NCBI RefSeq assembly: GCF_003610535.1
Contig: NZ_RAPN01000001.1
Location: 2,095,320-2,159,319 of the forward strand
Source of the DNA: Mangrovibacterium diazotrophicum
GTDB taxonomy: Bacteria; Bacteroidota; Bacteroidia; Bacteroidales; Prolixibacteraceae
Length of the DNA stretch: 64,000 nucleotides
Direction of reading: 5' to 3'
This document shows positions 7,878-15,666 of the stretch, piece after piece. The translations under genes and the position numbers were made by a program. The notes beneath the pieces are model-generated. The model worked only from the letters and a program-made list of their open reading frames with translations, did no database searches and was not told the DNA's origin. The stretch's first letter is position 1. Each line of letters begins with the position of its first letter.

Positions 7878-8651
7878 ATGAAATCCGTATCAATGGGCTT
7901 TATCGGTGCCGGAAGGATAACCCGGATTTTTCTCCAGGCATTCAGCAACCGATCAATCAGTCTAAAGAACATCACCGTTTGCGACACCAGCGAATTGGTG
8001 CTGCATGAACTTCAAAACCAGTTTCCGGAGATTTGCGTAACCAGGCACCCACAAGACTGCACCAAACAGGATATTATTTTCCTTGCACTTCATCCGCCTC
8101 ATGTCATGGGCGCTTTGGAATCGATTAGAATGATCGTTAATACCAGCAAATGTATCGTGTCGCTGGCCCCGAAAATCAGTATGGCAAAGATGTCAGAACT
8201 CCTTTCAACCCTCAACTTGGCACGAATGATCCCGAACGCAACCTCGTTTATCAACAGTGGCTTCAACCCTATTTGCTTTCACCCCGATTTCGAGGAGACT
8301 AAAAAGGAAGAACTGTTGGATTTATTCTCCGCTCTGGGCAAGACCTTCGAAACCGACGAGCAAAAACTAGAAAGCTACGCCCTGGTTTCGGCCATGCTTC
8401 CAACTTATTTTTGGTTTCAATGGAACGAGCTACAAGTCATTGCCCAGCAATTGGGGCTCAGTGAAGATGAAACAAACCGAGCACTTCATGAAACAATTGC
8501 TGCAGCCAACGACCTGTATTTTGATTCAGGGCTGACCAGCAAAGAAGTCATCGATTTAATACCGGTGAAACCGATTGCTGAAAACGAGGATTACATCAAA
8601 AACTGTCTGCGCGAAAAAATAATCGCTCTCTTCGAGAAGATCAAAGCATAA
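7878..8651 (+). CDS. ProC-like NAD(P)-binding protein, divergent from pyrroline-5-carboxylate reductase
   Basis: The protein has 257 residues. An N-terminal Rossmann motif (GFIGAGRITRIF, residues 7-18) is followed by a helical domain resembling ProC dimerisation helices (LPTYFWFQWNELQVIAQQLG). ProC enzymes normally close with an SPGGTT-type motif that builds the substrate pocket; here the matching stretch reads IPVKPIAE, and the GSGPA loop reads AMLPT. The protein therefore probably does not reduce pyrroline-5-carboxylate. It lies 51 bp after the permease, before the terminator, so it is likely the last gene of the ars unit. Its substrate is unknown. A reductase acting on an arsenical or a detoxification product is possible but unsupported beyond position. 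Confidence 0.65.
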   Translation: MKSVSMGFIGAGRITRIFLQAFSNRSISLKNITVCDTSELVLHELQNQFPEICVTRHPQDCTKQDIIFLALHPPHVMGALESIRMIVNTSKCIVSLAPKISMAKMSELLSTLNLARMIPNATSFINSGFNPICFHPDFEETKKEELLDLFSALGKTFETDEQKLESYALVSAMLPTYFWFQWNELQVIAQQLGLSEDETNRALHETIAAANDLYFDSGLTSKEVIDLIPVKPIAENEDYIKNCLREKIIALFEKIKA

Positions 8652-8653
8652 AA

Positions 8654-8695
8654 AAATGTCCGGGAGGCTCATCCTAACGGGCCTTCCGGACATTT
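8654..8695. terminator. Terminator between the ProC-like gene and the convergent acetate transporter
   Basis: AAATGTCCGG (8654-8663) pairs with CCGGACATTT (8686-8695), with further pairing inside (GGAGGC/GCCTTCC-like). An A-run lies on the left, giving a U-run on the minus strand, so it can serve both convergent genes. Confidence 0.8.
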
Positions 8696-8720
8696 AGTTT
8701 GTTACAACGGATCCGCTAAC

Positions 8721-9290
8721 TTACTTCTTTGCAACCAGTGGTTTTCCGCTTTTCAGAATCTCGCGACCAGCCAGGTCATTCAGAATGGCAGCTGCCATCA
8801 TATACCAGGCCGATAAAGCACATACGATCAACACAACCGCAGCAACGGTATTCATTACCGGAAAGCCAAAATGGCCCAGATCAAGCAAAATAAATCCAGC
8901 CAGCAGTGTTGTGAAAGTCACAAACATGGCTGTGTGGATAAAGAATGATCCAACCCAGAAAATCGCCGTAATCAGCGTCCAGGCAACCAGGTAAAAACCA
9001 ACATCGCTATGTGTTGAAGGGTAAACATTCAAATGATTCAGAATCCAGATAATTCCCAAACCAATCCAGAATGAGCCATAAGCAGAGAAAGCAGCAAAAC
9101 CAAAGTTATTGCCCATTTTGTGTTCCAAAAATCCGGCAATCAACTGTGCTGTGCCACCAAAAATAATTCCCATTGCCAAAATAGGACCAAGACCTACCCA
9201 GCCCAAATTGTGGAATTGTAATAACAGGGTTGTCAAACCGAAACCTCCGAGTCCAACAACTGCTGGATTACCTAACTTAGTGTTTTGCAT
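8721..9290 (-). CDS. satP: Acetate/succinate uptake transporter (SatP/YaaH, GPR1/FUN34 family)
   Basis: The protein has 189 residues and six membrane helices. It opens with the family motif NPAVVGLGGFGLTTLLL (8-24) and contains the AFSAYGSFWIGLG stretch, both diagnostic for AceTr transporters. These are small hexameric channels or proton-coupled carriers for acetate and other short monocarboxylates in the inner membrane. It has its own good promoter on the minus strand and is convergent with the ars genes, so it is probably not part of arsenic resistance. It separates the two ars clusters. Confidence 0.9.
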   Translation of the reverse strand: MQNTKLGNPAVVGLGGFGLTTLLLQFHNLGWVGLGPILAMGIIFGGTAQLIAGFLEHKMGNNFGFAAFSAYGSFWIGLGIIWILNHLNVYPSTHSDVGFYLVAWTLITAIFWVGSFFIHTAMFVTFTTLLAGFILLDLGHFGFPVMNTVAAVVLIVCALSAWYMMAAAILNDLAGREILKSGKPLVAKK

Positions 9291-9320
9291 ACGTTTATGT
9301 GTTTACTAAAAATGAGAGCG

Positions 9321-9350
9321 CAAAAATAAATATATTTTCGTGCGCGCAAA
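9321..9350 (-). promoter_or_regulatory. Promoter of satP
   Basis: On the minus strand TTTG (9350-9347) lies 18 bp before TATTTTTG (9328-9321). Both match the Bacteroidota -33/-7 consensus, and the start codon follows 30 bp later. Confidence 0.6.
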
Positions 9351-9545
9351 CGGGTAAGCAAAATATTCGTTGATTCGAAAGTCAATTTAGTTTCATTATA
9401 AAGTAAAAAATCAATAGACTACAAAACACAACCAAACCTGACCTATTTGTTAACTTAAACCCCACTAATCAATCATTACTCTATTTATTCGGCCAGCGAC
9501 GAAGAAATCTGTCTATATTCGGATAAAAATCAAAAATCCATCACC

Positions 9546-9944
9546 ATGACAGAAGCAGACATCAAGGTAATCCAAAAATCATATACCGAGATTAAAAATA
9601 CCTTACCCCGACTGGGAAAATACTTTTACAACCGCGCGAACGACATCGGTTCCGACTTAGATCCGCTTTTCGCGGAGGACAGAGCAAATCACGGTGCTGC
9701 ATTTGCCGCTATTTTCGCTAAAGCAGTCGATTCGCTTGAGAATCCGGAAGCGATGCTCCCAGAAATTGAAAGAATGGAAGCCAAACTGAAATACTTCAAT
9801 TTTAAAGCTGATGCGCTGAACACGATCGGTGTTATTTTTATTGATACGCTGTCGTTCGGTTTCGGAAATAACTTTACTCAAGACATCATCGACCCTTGGG
9901 TGAAGGCCTACAAAACATACGCTGCGATGTTCTTCACCAAATAA
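9546..9944 (+). CDS. Single-domain globin-fold protein lacking the proximal histidine
   Basis: The protein has 132 residues. It aligns without gaps from about residue 39 onward to bacterial single-domain haemoglobins: LDPLFAEDRANHGAAF, then LENPEAMLPEIERM, then FTQDIIDPWVKAYKTYAAMF near the end. In these globins the F8 proximal His is in an ARRH/AVKH motif; the aligned residue here is Leu81 (in EAKLKYF). The only histidine in the whole protein is His49, which falls at the distal E7 position (Gln53 in Vitreoscilla haemoglobin). It may be a haem-free globin fold, as in some stress-sensor domains, or may bind haem in another way. It stands alone, between satP and the second arsR; function unknown. 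Confidence 0.72.
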   Translation: MTEADIKVIQKSYTEIKNTLPRLGKYFYNRANDIGSDLDPLFAEDRANHGAAFAAIFAKAVDSLENPEAMLPEIERMEAKLKYFNFKADALNTIGVIFIDTLSFGFGNNFTQDIIDPWVKAYKTYAAMFFTK

Positions 9945-9986
9945 CTCGACCGGCGACTCTACTGTTGAGATTTTAATCAAATTTTA

Positions 9987-10006
9987 ATGACGCATTTATA
10001 CGTCCA
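9987..10006 (+). promoter_or_regulatory. Operator candidate for the second ArsR (ATGACG-N8-CGTCCA)
   Basis: An imperfect copy of the dyad at 10015-10034, with the same 8-bp spacer. The two dyad centres are 28 bp apart. Confidence 0.5.
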
Positions 10007-10014
10007 ATACTTTT

Positions 10015-10034
10015 ATGACGTATTTTTGCGTCAT
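10015..10034 (+). promoter_or_regulatory. Operator candidate for the second ArsR (ATGACG-N8-CGTCAT) with embedded -7 box
   Basis: A perfect 6-bp inverted repeat with an 8-bp spacer. The spacer itself reads TATTTTTG, a match to the -7 box, so repressor binding would mask the promoter. The start codon follows 13 bp later. Confidence 0.65.
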
Positions 10035-10046
10035 TATTATTTGATC

Positions 10047-10382
10047 ATGACATCACCCAAACTGGAATTATTCGACGAAGAGCTGCAGACTGCTGCAGGC
10101 TACTTTAAAGCACTCGCCCACCCTGCCCGACTGGCTATTTTGAAATACCTGGCCGAGTCGAAAGTGTGTATTTCCGGCGATATTTCCAATGAACTCCCAC
10201 TCAGTCGCACCACGGTCAACCAACATTTGGCCGAGCTAAAAAACATGGGCCTGATAAAAGGAACAATCGATGGTGTGAAAGTAAACTACTGCCTCAATCC
10301 GCAGAAAATAGAAGAACTCAAAACCGTCATGAACGACTTTCTTTCCGGAATTGAATTGCCAAAGAATTTCTCGTGCAAATAA
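10047..10382 (+). CDS. arsR: ArsR-family winged-helix repressor, second copy
   Basis: The protein has 111 residues from ATG 10047, chosen because the earlier in-frame ATG at 9987 lies within the operator region. It has a winged-helix fold: AHPARLAILKYLAE, recognition helix near residues 52-68 (LSRTTVNQHLAELKNMG) and wing KVNYCL. Cysteines are C41, C82 and C110. C41 and C82 align with C38 and C79 of the first ArsR, so these two are probably the shared arsenite ligands; the third could be C110 near the C terminus. It is followed by arsC and acr3 and probably controls them. Its operator words differ from those of the first ArsR, so the two circuits are likely separate. Confidence 0.88.
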   Translation: MTSPKLELFDEELQTAAGYFKALAHPARLAILKYLAESKVCISGDISNELPLSRTTVNQHLAELKNMGLIKGTIDGVKVNYCLNPQKIEELKTVMNDFLSGIELPKNFSCK

Positions 10383-10436
10383 TAATCATCAACGCAATTC
10401 AAAAACAAGTGTAAACACATCTAATAAGCATACAAA

Positions 10437-10862
10437 ATGAAAGTTTTAATTCTGTGTACCGGCAATAGCTGCCGCAGCCAAATGGCTCATGGTTTCCTGC
10501 AGTCGTTCGATCCGAACATCACTGTTTGTTCTGCCGGAACTGAAGCCTCAGGAAAATTGAACACCAAAGCTGTTCAGGTGATGAAAGAAGCCGGAATCGA
10601 CATCAGTGGACATACTTCTGATTCTGTATCGAAATACCTGAACGACGAATGGGATTATGTGATTACCGTTTGCGGCGGAGCCAATGAAAGCTGCCCGGCC
10701 TTCATCGGTAAAGTTAAACACCGTCTGCACATTGGCTTCGACGATCCTTCGCACGCTGTTGGTACCGACGAATTTATCATGAGCGAATTTTACCGCGTGC
10801 GCGACGAAATTAAAGCAGGCTTTTACGATTTCTATTTGAAAAACATCAAGAATGAGCAGTAA
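10437..10862 (+). CDS. arsC: Arsenate reductase, thioredoxin-coupled low-molecular-weight phosphatase type
   Basis: The protein has 141 residues. The phosphate-loop is C7-TGNS-C12-R13 (C-x5-R), the relay cysteines are C79 and C86 in CGGANESC, and the general-acid Asp is in FDDPSHAVG (102-103). This is the full three-cysteine set of pI258-type ArsC enzymes, which reduce arsenate to arsenite using thioredoxin. The product is exported by the ACR3 carrier encoded next, whose start overlaps this gene by 11 nt. It is cytoplasmic. It lies 54 bp after the second arsR. Confidence 0.93.
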   Translation: MKVLILCTGNSCRSQMAHGFLQSFDPNITVCSAGTEASGKLNTKAVQVMKEAGIDISGHTSDSVSKYLNDEWDYVITVCGGANESCPAFIGKVKHRLHIGFDDPSHAVGTDEFIMSEFYRVRDEIKAGFYDFYLKNIKNEQ

Positions 10863-11895
10863 CAAGCGACTTTCTTTTCTAGATCGTTACCTCACGTTTT
10901 GGATCTTGACAACCATGCTCGCCGGCGTGGTCATCGGTTACCTTTCACCAGAGATCAGCAACTTTTGGAACAGTTTCCAAAGTGGTTCTACCAATGTGCC
11001 ACTGGCTATCGGTTTGATCCTGATGATGTACCCGCCATTGGCCAAGGTTCGCTACGAGGAATTGGGACGTGTATTCCGAAACGTGAAACTGCTGGGAATA
11101 TCGCTGGTGCAAAACTGGGTGATCGGGCCGCTACTGATGTTTGCGCTCGCCGTTCTTTTTCTGCGTGATTACCCTGAATACATGGCCGGAGTGATCCTGA
11201 TTGGACTGGCGCGTTGCATTGCCATGGTGATTGTTTGGAACGACCTCGCTGGCGGAAACCGCGAATACGCAGCCGGATTGGTGGCTTTCAACTCGATCTT
11301 CCAAATCCTGTTTTTCTCGGTATATGCGTGGGTATTTTTGGGAATCCTGCCCGACCTGCTTGGCATGCAAACCTTCCAGGTTAACATTACCATCGGTCAA
11401 ATTGCAGAGTCGGTGTTGATTTACCTCGGCATTCCGTTTGCCGCCGGTTTCCTCACCCGGTTCAGCCTGATCCGCATCAAAGGAGAAGAGTGGTACAAAG
11501 AGAAATTTATCCCAAAGATTAGCCCAATTACCCTGATTGCGCTACTATTCACCATCTTTGTGATGTTCTCCCTGAAAGGCGAATACATTGTGAAAATCCC
11601 GATGGATGTGGTGCGCATCGCTATTCCGCTGGTGATTTACTTCGTTATCATGTTCGTGGTTTCTTTCTTTATGGGTAAGAATTCGGGCGCCGACTACGAG
11701 AAAACAGCGACGATCTCGTTCACTGCTGCCTCCAATAACTTCGAGCTGGCTATCGCCGTGGCAGTTGCCGTATTCGGCATCAACTCTGGTGAAGCTTTTG
11801 CTGCAGTCATTGGGCCACTGGTAGAAGTTCCGGTCTTAATCTCGCTGGTCAACCTGGCCTTCTGGTTTAAGAAAAGATACTTTGCGACCGCATAG
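10852..11895 (+). CDS. acr3: ACR3-family arsenite efflux transporter
   Basis: The protein has 347 residues and ten membrane helices. It holds the conserved membrane cysteine C122 in [13 protein letters not shown] and the glutamate of the NNFE motif (about residue 298), both needed for transport in characterised Acr3 proteins. It exports arsenite from the cytoplasm in exchange for protons. The start codon lies inside arsC (11-nt overlap), so the two are translationally coupled. A strong terminator follows at 11915. Confidence 0.94.
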   Translation: MSSNKRLSFLDRYLTFWILTTMLAGVVIGYLSPEISNFWNSFQSGSTNVPLAIGLILMMYPPLAKVRYEELGRVFRNVKLLGISLVQNWVIGPLLMFALAVLFLRDYPEYMAGVILIGLARCIAMVIVWNDLAGGNREYAAGLVAFNSIFQILFFSVYAWVFLGILPDLLGMQTFQVNITIGQIAESVLIYLGIPFAAGFLTRFSLIRIKGEEWYKEKFIPKISPITLIALLFTIFVMFSLKGEYIVKIPMDVVRIAIPLVIYFVIMFVVSFFMGKNSGADYEKTATISFTAASNNFELAIAVAVAVFGINSGEAFAAVIGPLVEVPVLISLVNLAFWFKKRYFATA

Positions 11896-11914
11896 AAAAA
11901 TCAAAACGATACAG

Positions 11915-11946
11915 AAAAGCTGCTTTTACGAAGGCAGCTTTTTTTG
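11915..11946 (+). terminator. Rho-independent terminator after acr3
   Basis: AAAAGCTGC (11915-11923) pairs with GCAGCTTTT (11934-11942) across a 10-nt loop and is followed by a T-run. Confidence 0.85.
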
Positions 11947-12063
11947 TTTCCGACCGCCCTACCCCGCAATGAGTAAGAGGCGCATTCATCTTGTATGAAA
12001 AGTGAAAACTAATCTGAGGCATCTCGCAACAGCAAGTAACCTCAATCCTAAACCACAAACAAA

Positions 12064-14559
12064 ATGAATAAACGAAACTCGTTGCTTTTACTACTCTCCC
12101 TGTTTGCAGCTTTGGTAACACATGCCCAAGACTGGCGCCCGAAACAAGCGCAGTTGATGACTTCCTTTGCAAACGATGTCAACCCGGAGCAGGTGCTACC
12201 GGAATACCCGCGCCCCCAACTCGTTCGCCAAGAATGGTTAAACCTGAACGGCCTGTGGCAATACCAACCAGGCACAGGACAATCGGAACCGCTTCCTTCA
12301 GGTCAACTCTCCGGTACCATACTGGTCCCTTTTGCTGTCGAATCAGCACTATCCGGAGTCATGGAACACCATCCCCGTTTATGGTACAAACGAAATTTCA
12401 GCATTCCGACCGAATGGAGCGGTATGCGACTCATTTTACACTTTGGCGCTGTGGATTATGAAGCTGAAGTCTTTGTAAACGGACAAAGCATCGGCACCCA
12501 CCACGGCGGTTACGACGCTTTCAGCTTCGACATTACCGATTATCTGTCTGACGAAACAGACCAGAAACTGGCTGTTCGGGTGTATGACCCAACCGACTCT
12601 GGGGGCTTCCCTCGAGGAAAGCAAACCTGGTATCCCGGCGGAATCATGTACACCTCTACAACCGGTATCTGGCAAACAGTTTGGCTTGAACCGGTTACAG
12701 AAACACATATCGAAACCATCAGGCTGACTCCTGATATCGATCAGTCTATTCTAAAATTGACAGTCAATACAAAAGGGAATGCTAGCGGCCTTTCCATCTC
12801 TGCAAGAGTTGAAGATCAGGGAAGCCCGGTAACAACAATTGCAAGCAATGCTAACCAGGAAATTTCGATTGAAGTACCAAATGCCAAACTTTGGTCCCCT
12901 GATAGTCCATTCCTTTACGATTTGAAAATAACTTTATCAAAAGACGGAGAACCAATTGACTACGTTGGCAGCTACTTTGGCATGCGAAAGATATCGGTTG
13001 AGTCGGAAGATGGGTACCGCAAATTGTACCTTAACAACGAATTTTTATTCCAGATGGGCCCACTGGATCAAGGTTTTTGGCCCGATGGATTATATACCGC
13101 CCCAACTGACGAAGCTTTACGCTACGATTTGGAGAAAGCCAAAGCCTTTGGGTTCAATATGGTTCGGAAACATATCAAAGTTGAACCGCAACGCTGGTAC
13201 TATTGGGCCGACAAGCTGGGCTTGATGGTTTGGCAGGACATGCCGTCGGTCAACTCATACACCAGCAATCCACAGCCCATCGACCAATATGCTTACGAAA
13301 GCGAATTGACTGAACTTGTTCAGGAACACTGGAACGCTCCATCGATTGTTATGTGGGTGGTGTTTAATGAAGGTCAAGGGCAACATCACACGCCTGAACT
13401 GGTGCAAAAAGTAAAGAACCTTGATCCTTCGAGGTTGGTAAACCAGGCAAGCGGTGGCAACTTCTTCGGTGTTGGGGATGTGCTCGATGTACACAGCTAT
13501 CCGCCGCCTGCTTGTCCCAAAAGTTCAACTCAGACGCTGGCATGTGGCGAGTACGGCGGTGTTGGCTACAAGATTCCGGGGCATATCTGGGATGGTAGCT
13601 TCTCATACGTCATGGCAAATACGGAGGAAGAACTCCTGACCTACTACGAAGATTTCATTGACCAACTCACGATCTTCAAATCCAACTCAGGTCTAAGCGC
13701 TGCTGTTTACACGGAGATTACCGACGTTGAAATCGAGTTGAACGGCCTGATGACCTACGACCGAATCATCAAATCAGATGTTGATCGCATTTACCAGGCC
13801 AATCGGAAAGTAATTGAAGAAGATCTCTTTTTAACCGAAGTCGTTCCGAATTCATCAAACAGTGCTCAAAGCTGGAAATACACTTTCAACCCTCCCGCAA
13901 GCAACTGGAACCAATCCGATTTCGACGATAGCAACTGGTCCAGCGGTTCTGCCGGTTTCGGAACGGAGGGTACACCAGGCGCAGTGATCAGAACGCTTTG
14001 GAGCAGCGATGATATCTGGCTCCGTAAGGAAGTGCAAATAGGTGATCTGTCGGCCAAGAATCAGGAAAATCTGGTACTCACCATTCACCACGATGAAGAT
14101 TGTGAGGTTTACATCAACGGAGTTTGGGCTGCCAGTTTAAGCGGCTGGACAACAAGCTACGTCACGACCCCCATTTCAGCAGAAGCTAAAAACGCGATTG
14201 TCAGTGGCACCAACACCATCGCCATCCACTGCAAACAAACCGCCGGAGGTCAATACATCGACGCGGGAATCAGCATCCTGAGCTCCGAGAAGATCGGGTC
14301 GATCTCGACATCAACGAACGATATGAAACAAGAATCAGGGCAATATTTATTCCCGAACCCAACCCTGAATACGGTTCATTTCTCGCAACAATTGCCAGCC
14401 GAATCACAAATATCAGTCTATAATAATCAGGGCAGTGTGCTCAAACAATTAAGCGGCGCACTCAGTCAAATTGATGTTTCCACTTTTCGCCCGGGTTATT
14501 ACCTGATTAAAGTGAACGACAATTGCCAGCAACAGCGGTTCCGTTTTCTGAAGTTGTAG
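12064..14559 (+). CDS. Secreted glycoside hydrolase family 2 enzyme with T9SS sorting domain
   Basis: The protein has 831 residues. A signal peptide (1-21) is followed by a GH2 sugar-binding sandwich (about 45-200), an Ig-like domain (about 205-310) and a TIM barrel (about 310-600). The acid/base is E436 in VFNEGQG and the nucleophile E496 in CGEYGG. A second sandwich at about 608-745 (SWKYTFNPP...) looks like a carbohydrate-binding jelly roll. The last 80 residues form a T9SS type A domain (YLFPNPTLNTVHF..., ending RFRFLKL), so the enzyme is exported to the surface or medium. GH2 members cleave beta-galactosides, beta-mannosides, beta-glucuronides or alpha-L-arabinosides; the substrate is not fixed by these motifs. 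A shorter paralogue without the last two domains is at 39589. Confidence 0.87.
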   Translation: MNKRNSLLLLLSLFAALVTHAQDWRPKQAQLMTSFANDVNPEQVLPEYPRPQLVRQEWLNLNGLWQYQPGTGQSEPLPSGQLSGTILVPFAVESALSGVMEHHPRLWYKRNFSIPTEWSGMRLILHFGAVDYEAEVFVNGQSIGTHHGGYDAFSFDITDYLSDETDQKLAVRVYDPTDSGGFPRGKQTWYPGGIMYTSTTGIWQTVWLEPVTETHIETIRLTPDIDQSILKLTVNTKGNASGLSISARVEDQGSPVTTIASNANQEISIEVPNAKLWSPDSPFLYDLKITLSKDGEPIDYVGSYFGMRKISVESEDGYRKLYLNNEFLFQMGPLDQGFWPDGLYTAPTDEALRYDLEKAKAFGFNMVRKHIKVEPQRWYYWADKLGLMVWQDMPSVNSYTSNPQPIDQYAYESELTELVQEHWNAPSIVMWVVFNEGQGQHHTPELVQKVKNLDPSRLVNQASGGNFFGVGDVLDVHSYPPPACPKSSTQTLACGEYGGVGYKIPGHIWDGSFSYVMANTEEELLTYYEDFIDQLTIFKSNSGLSAAVYTEITDVEIELNGLMTYDRIIKSDVDRIYQANRKVIEEDLFLTEVVPNSSNSAQSWKYTFNPPASNWNQSDFDDSNWSSGSAGFGTEGTPGAVIRTLWSSDDIWLRKEVQIGDLSAKNQENLVLTIHHDEDCEVYINGVWAASLSGWTTSYVTTPISAEAKNAIVSGTNTIAIHCKQTAGGQYIDAGISILSSEKIGSISTSTNDMKQESGQYLFPNPTLNTVHFSQQLPAESQISVYNNQGSVLKQLSGALSQIDVSTFRPGYYLIKVNDNCQQQRFRFLKL

Positions 14560-14594
14560 TTGAATCCAAACAAAAGACAAAAGCTTTTAGAAAC

Positions 14595-14630
14595 AGATTG
14601 CCCGGGTGACCATTGTCGCCCGGGCAATCT
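14595..14630. terminator. 16-bp stem hairpin between convergent GH2 and GH43 genes
   Basis: AGATTGCCCGGGTGAC pairs with GTCGCCCGGGCAATCT (one G-U pair) around a 4-nt loop. It is GC-rich and very stable, and serves convergent genes; the flanking U-run is poor. Confidence 0.7.
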
Positions 14631-14662
14631 TACAAATATCCTGGTTGGTCTATCCCTTTACT

Positions 14663-15634
14663 TTAGAGTTTCCGCTTGGCAACTCCTTCAAAAGTAATCT
14701 TCACCGGTTTGATAAAACCATCTGAGTCAAATTCAACTTTGTCGATACAAGTAACACGGTGGTCTCGCCCGGTATCGCCGAGCGGTCGACGGTGATAAAC
14801 AATGTACCAATCATCGGTTCCGGGAACATTGATCATCGAGTGATGACCGGCCCCCGTGGCCACCTCCGGGTCTTGCTTCAGAATTTTTCCAATCCGCTTA
14901 AACGGACCAAAAGGCGAGTCGGCAATTGCGTAGGCTACGCTATAGTCCGGGCCGCCCCAGCCGCCTTCCGACCACATGAAATAATATTTTCCATTCCGGA
15001 TAAACATAAAGGGCCCCTCAACATATCCTTCGGGCGTAATTTCCTTGAAGTAGCTTCCGTCAGCGTAAGGCTCGAAACCTGTAAAATCATCCTTCAACCT
15101 GACGATATTGCAGTGTTGCCATCCACCGTAGATCATGTAATACTGACCGTCTTTATCGTGAAATACAAACTGGTCAATCGGCTGTGCCCCGTTGTAAAAC
15201 TTATCCAGCAAAGGTTTGCCCAGGTAATCTTTATACGGACCTTCGGGCTTATCAGCCACGCCAATGCCAATACCGCCTTCCTGCTGGTCGTTCTGAATAT
15301 CGTTAGCCGCAAAAAAAAGGAAATACTTGCCGTCCTTCTGCACAATAGCCGGCGCCCACATCGCACGATTCGCCCACTTCACGGCCGTCGTGTCAATCAC
15401 ATGCTCATGCTTCGTCCACTTTATCAGGTCAGGCGAAGAATAGCAATCCAGAAACACCTGCTCCTCGTAAAGTGCCGAGTAAGTTGGAAATATCCAATAT
15501 TTGTTTTCAAATATTGCTCCTTCCGGATCGGCATACCAGCCCGGAAAAACGGGGTTACCGGATGTTTTCTTTCCCTGCGAAAACGCTGTAGCCGAGAGTA
15601 CCATCAGCAAAATATATAAAATGTTTTTTTTCAT
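14663..15634 (-). CDS. Glycoside hydrolase family 43 enzyme
   Basis: The protein has 323 residues with a signal peptide (1-20, ending AFSQ). It is a single five-bladed GH43 propeller: base D36 in GWYADPEG, pKa-modulating Asp in PIDQFVFHDKDG, and acid Glu in GYVEGPFMF. GH43 enzymes remove alpha-L-arabinofuranose, beta-xylose or beta-galactose residues. No C-terminal sandwich is present. It is the last gene of a two-gene unit with the Gfo/Idh gene upstream and is predicted to be periplasmic. Confidence 0.87.
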   Translation of the reverse strand: MKKNILYILLMVLSATAFSQGKKTSGNPVFPGWYADPEGAIFENKYWIFPTYSALYEEQVFLDCYSSPDLIKWTKHEHVIDTTAVKWANRAMWAPAIVQKDGKYFLFFAANDIQNDQQEGGIGIGVADKPEGPYKDYLGKPLLDKFYNGAQPIDQFVFHDKDGQYYMIYGGWQHCNIVRLKDDFTGFEPYADGSYFKEITPEGYVEGPFMFIRNGKYYFMWSEGGWGGPDYSVAYAIADSPFGPFKRIGKILKQDPEVATGAGHHSMINVPGTDDWYIVYHRRPLGDTGRDHRVTCIDKVEFDSDGFIKPVKITFEGVAKRKL

Positions 15635-15666
15635 CTTCTTTAAGTTTGATTTTCAGAAATGTGAGA

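Noticed and set aside
8721-9290. Acetate transporter as part of arsenic resistance
   Set aside because: Opposite strand, own promoter, shared terminator with the ars unit, and no known link to arsenic.
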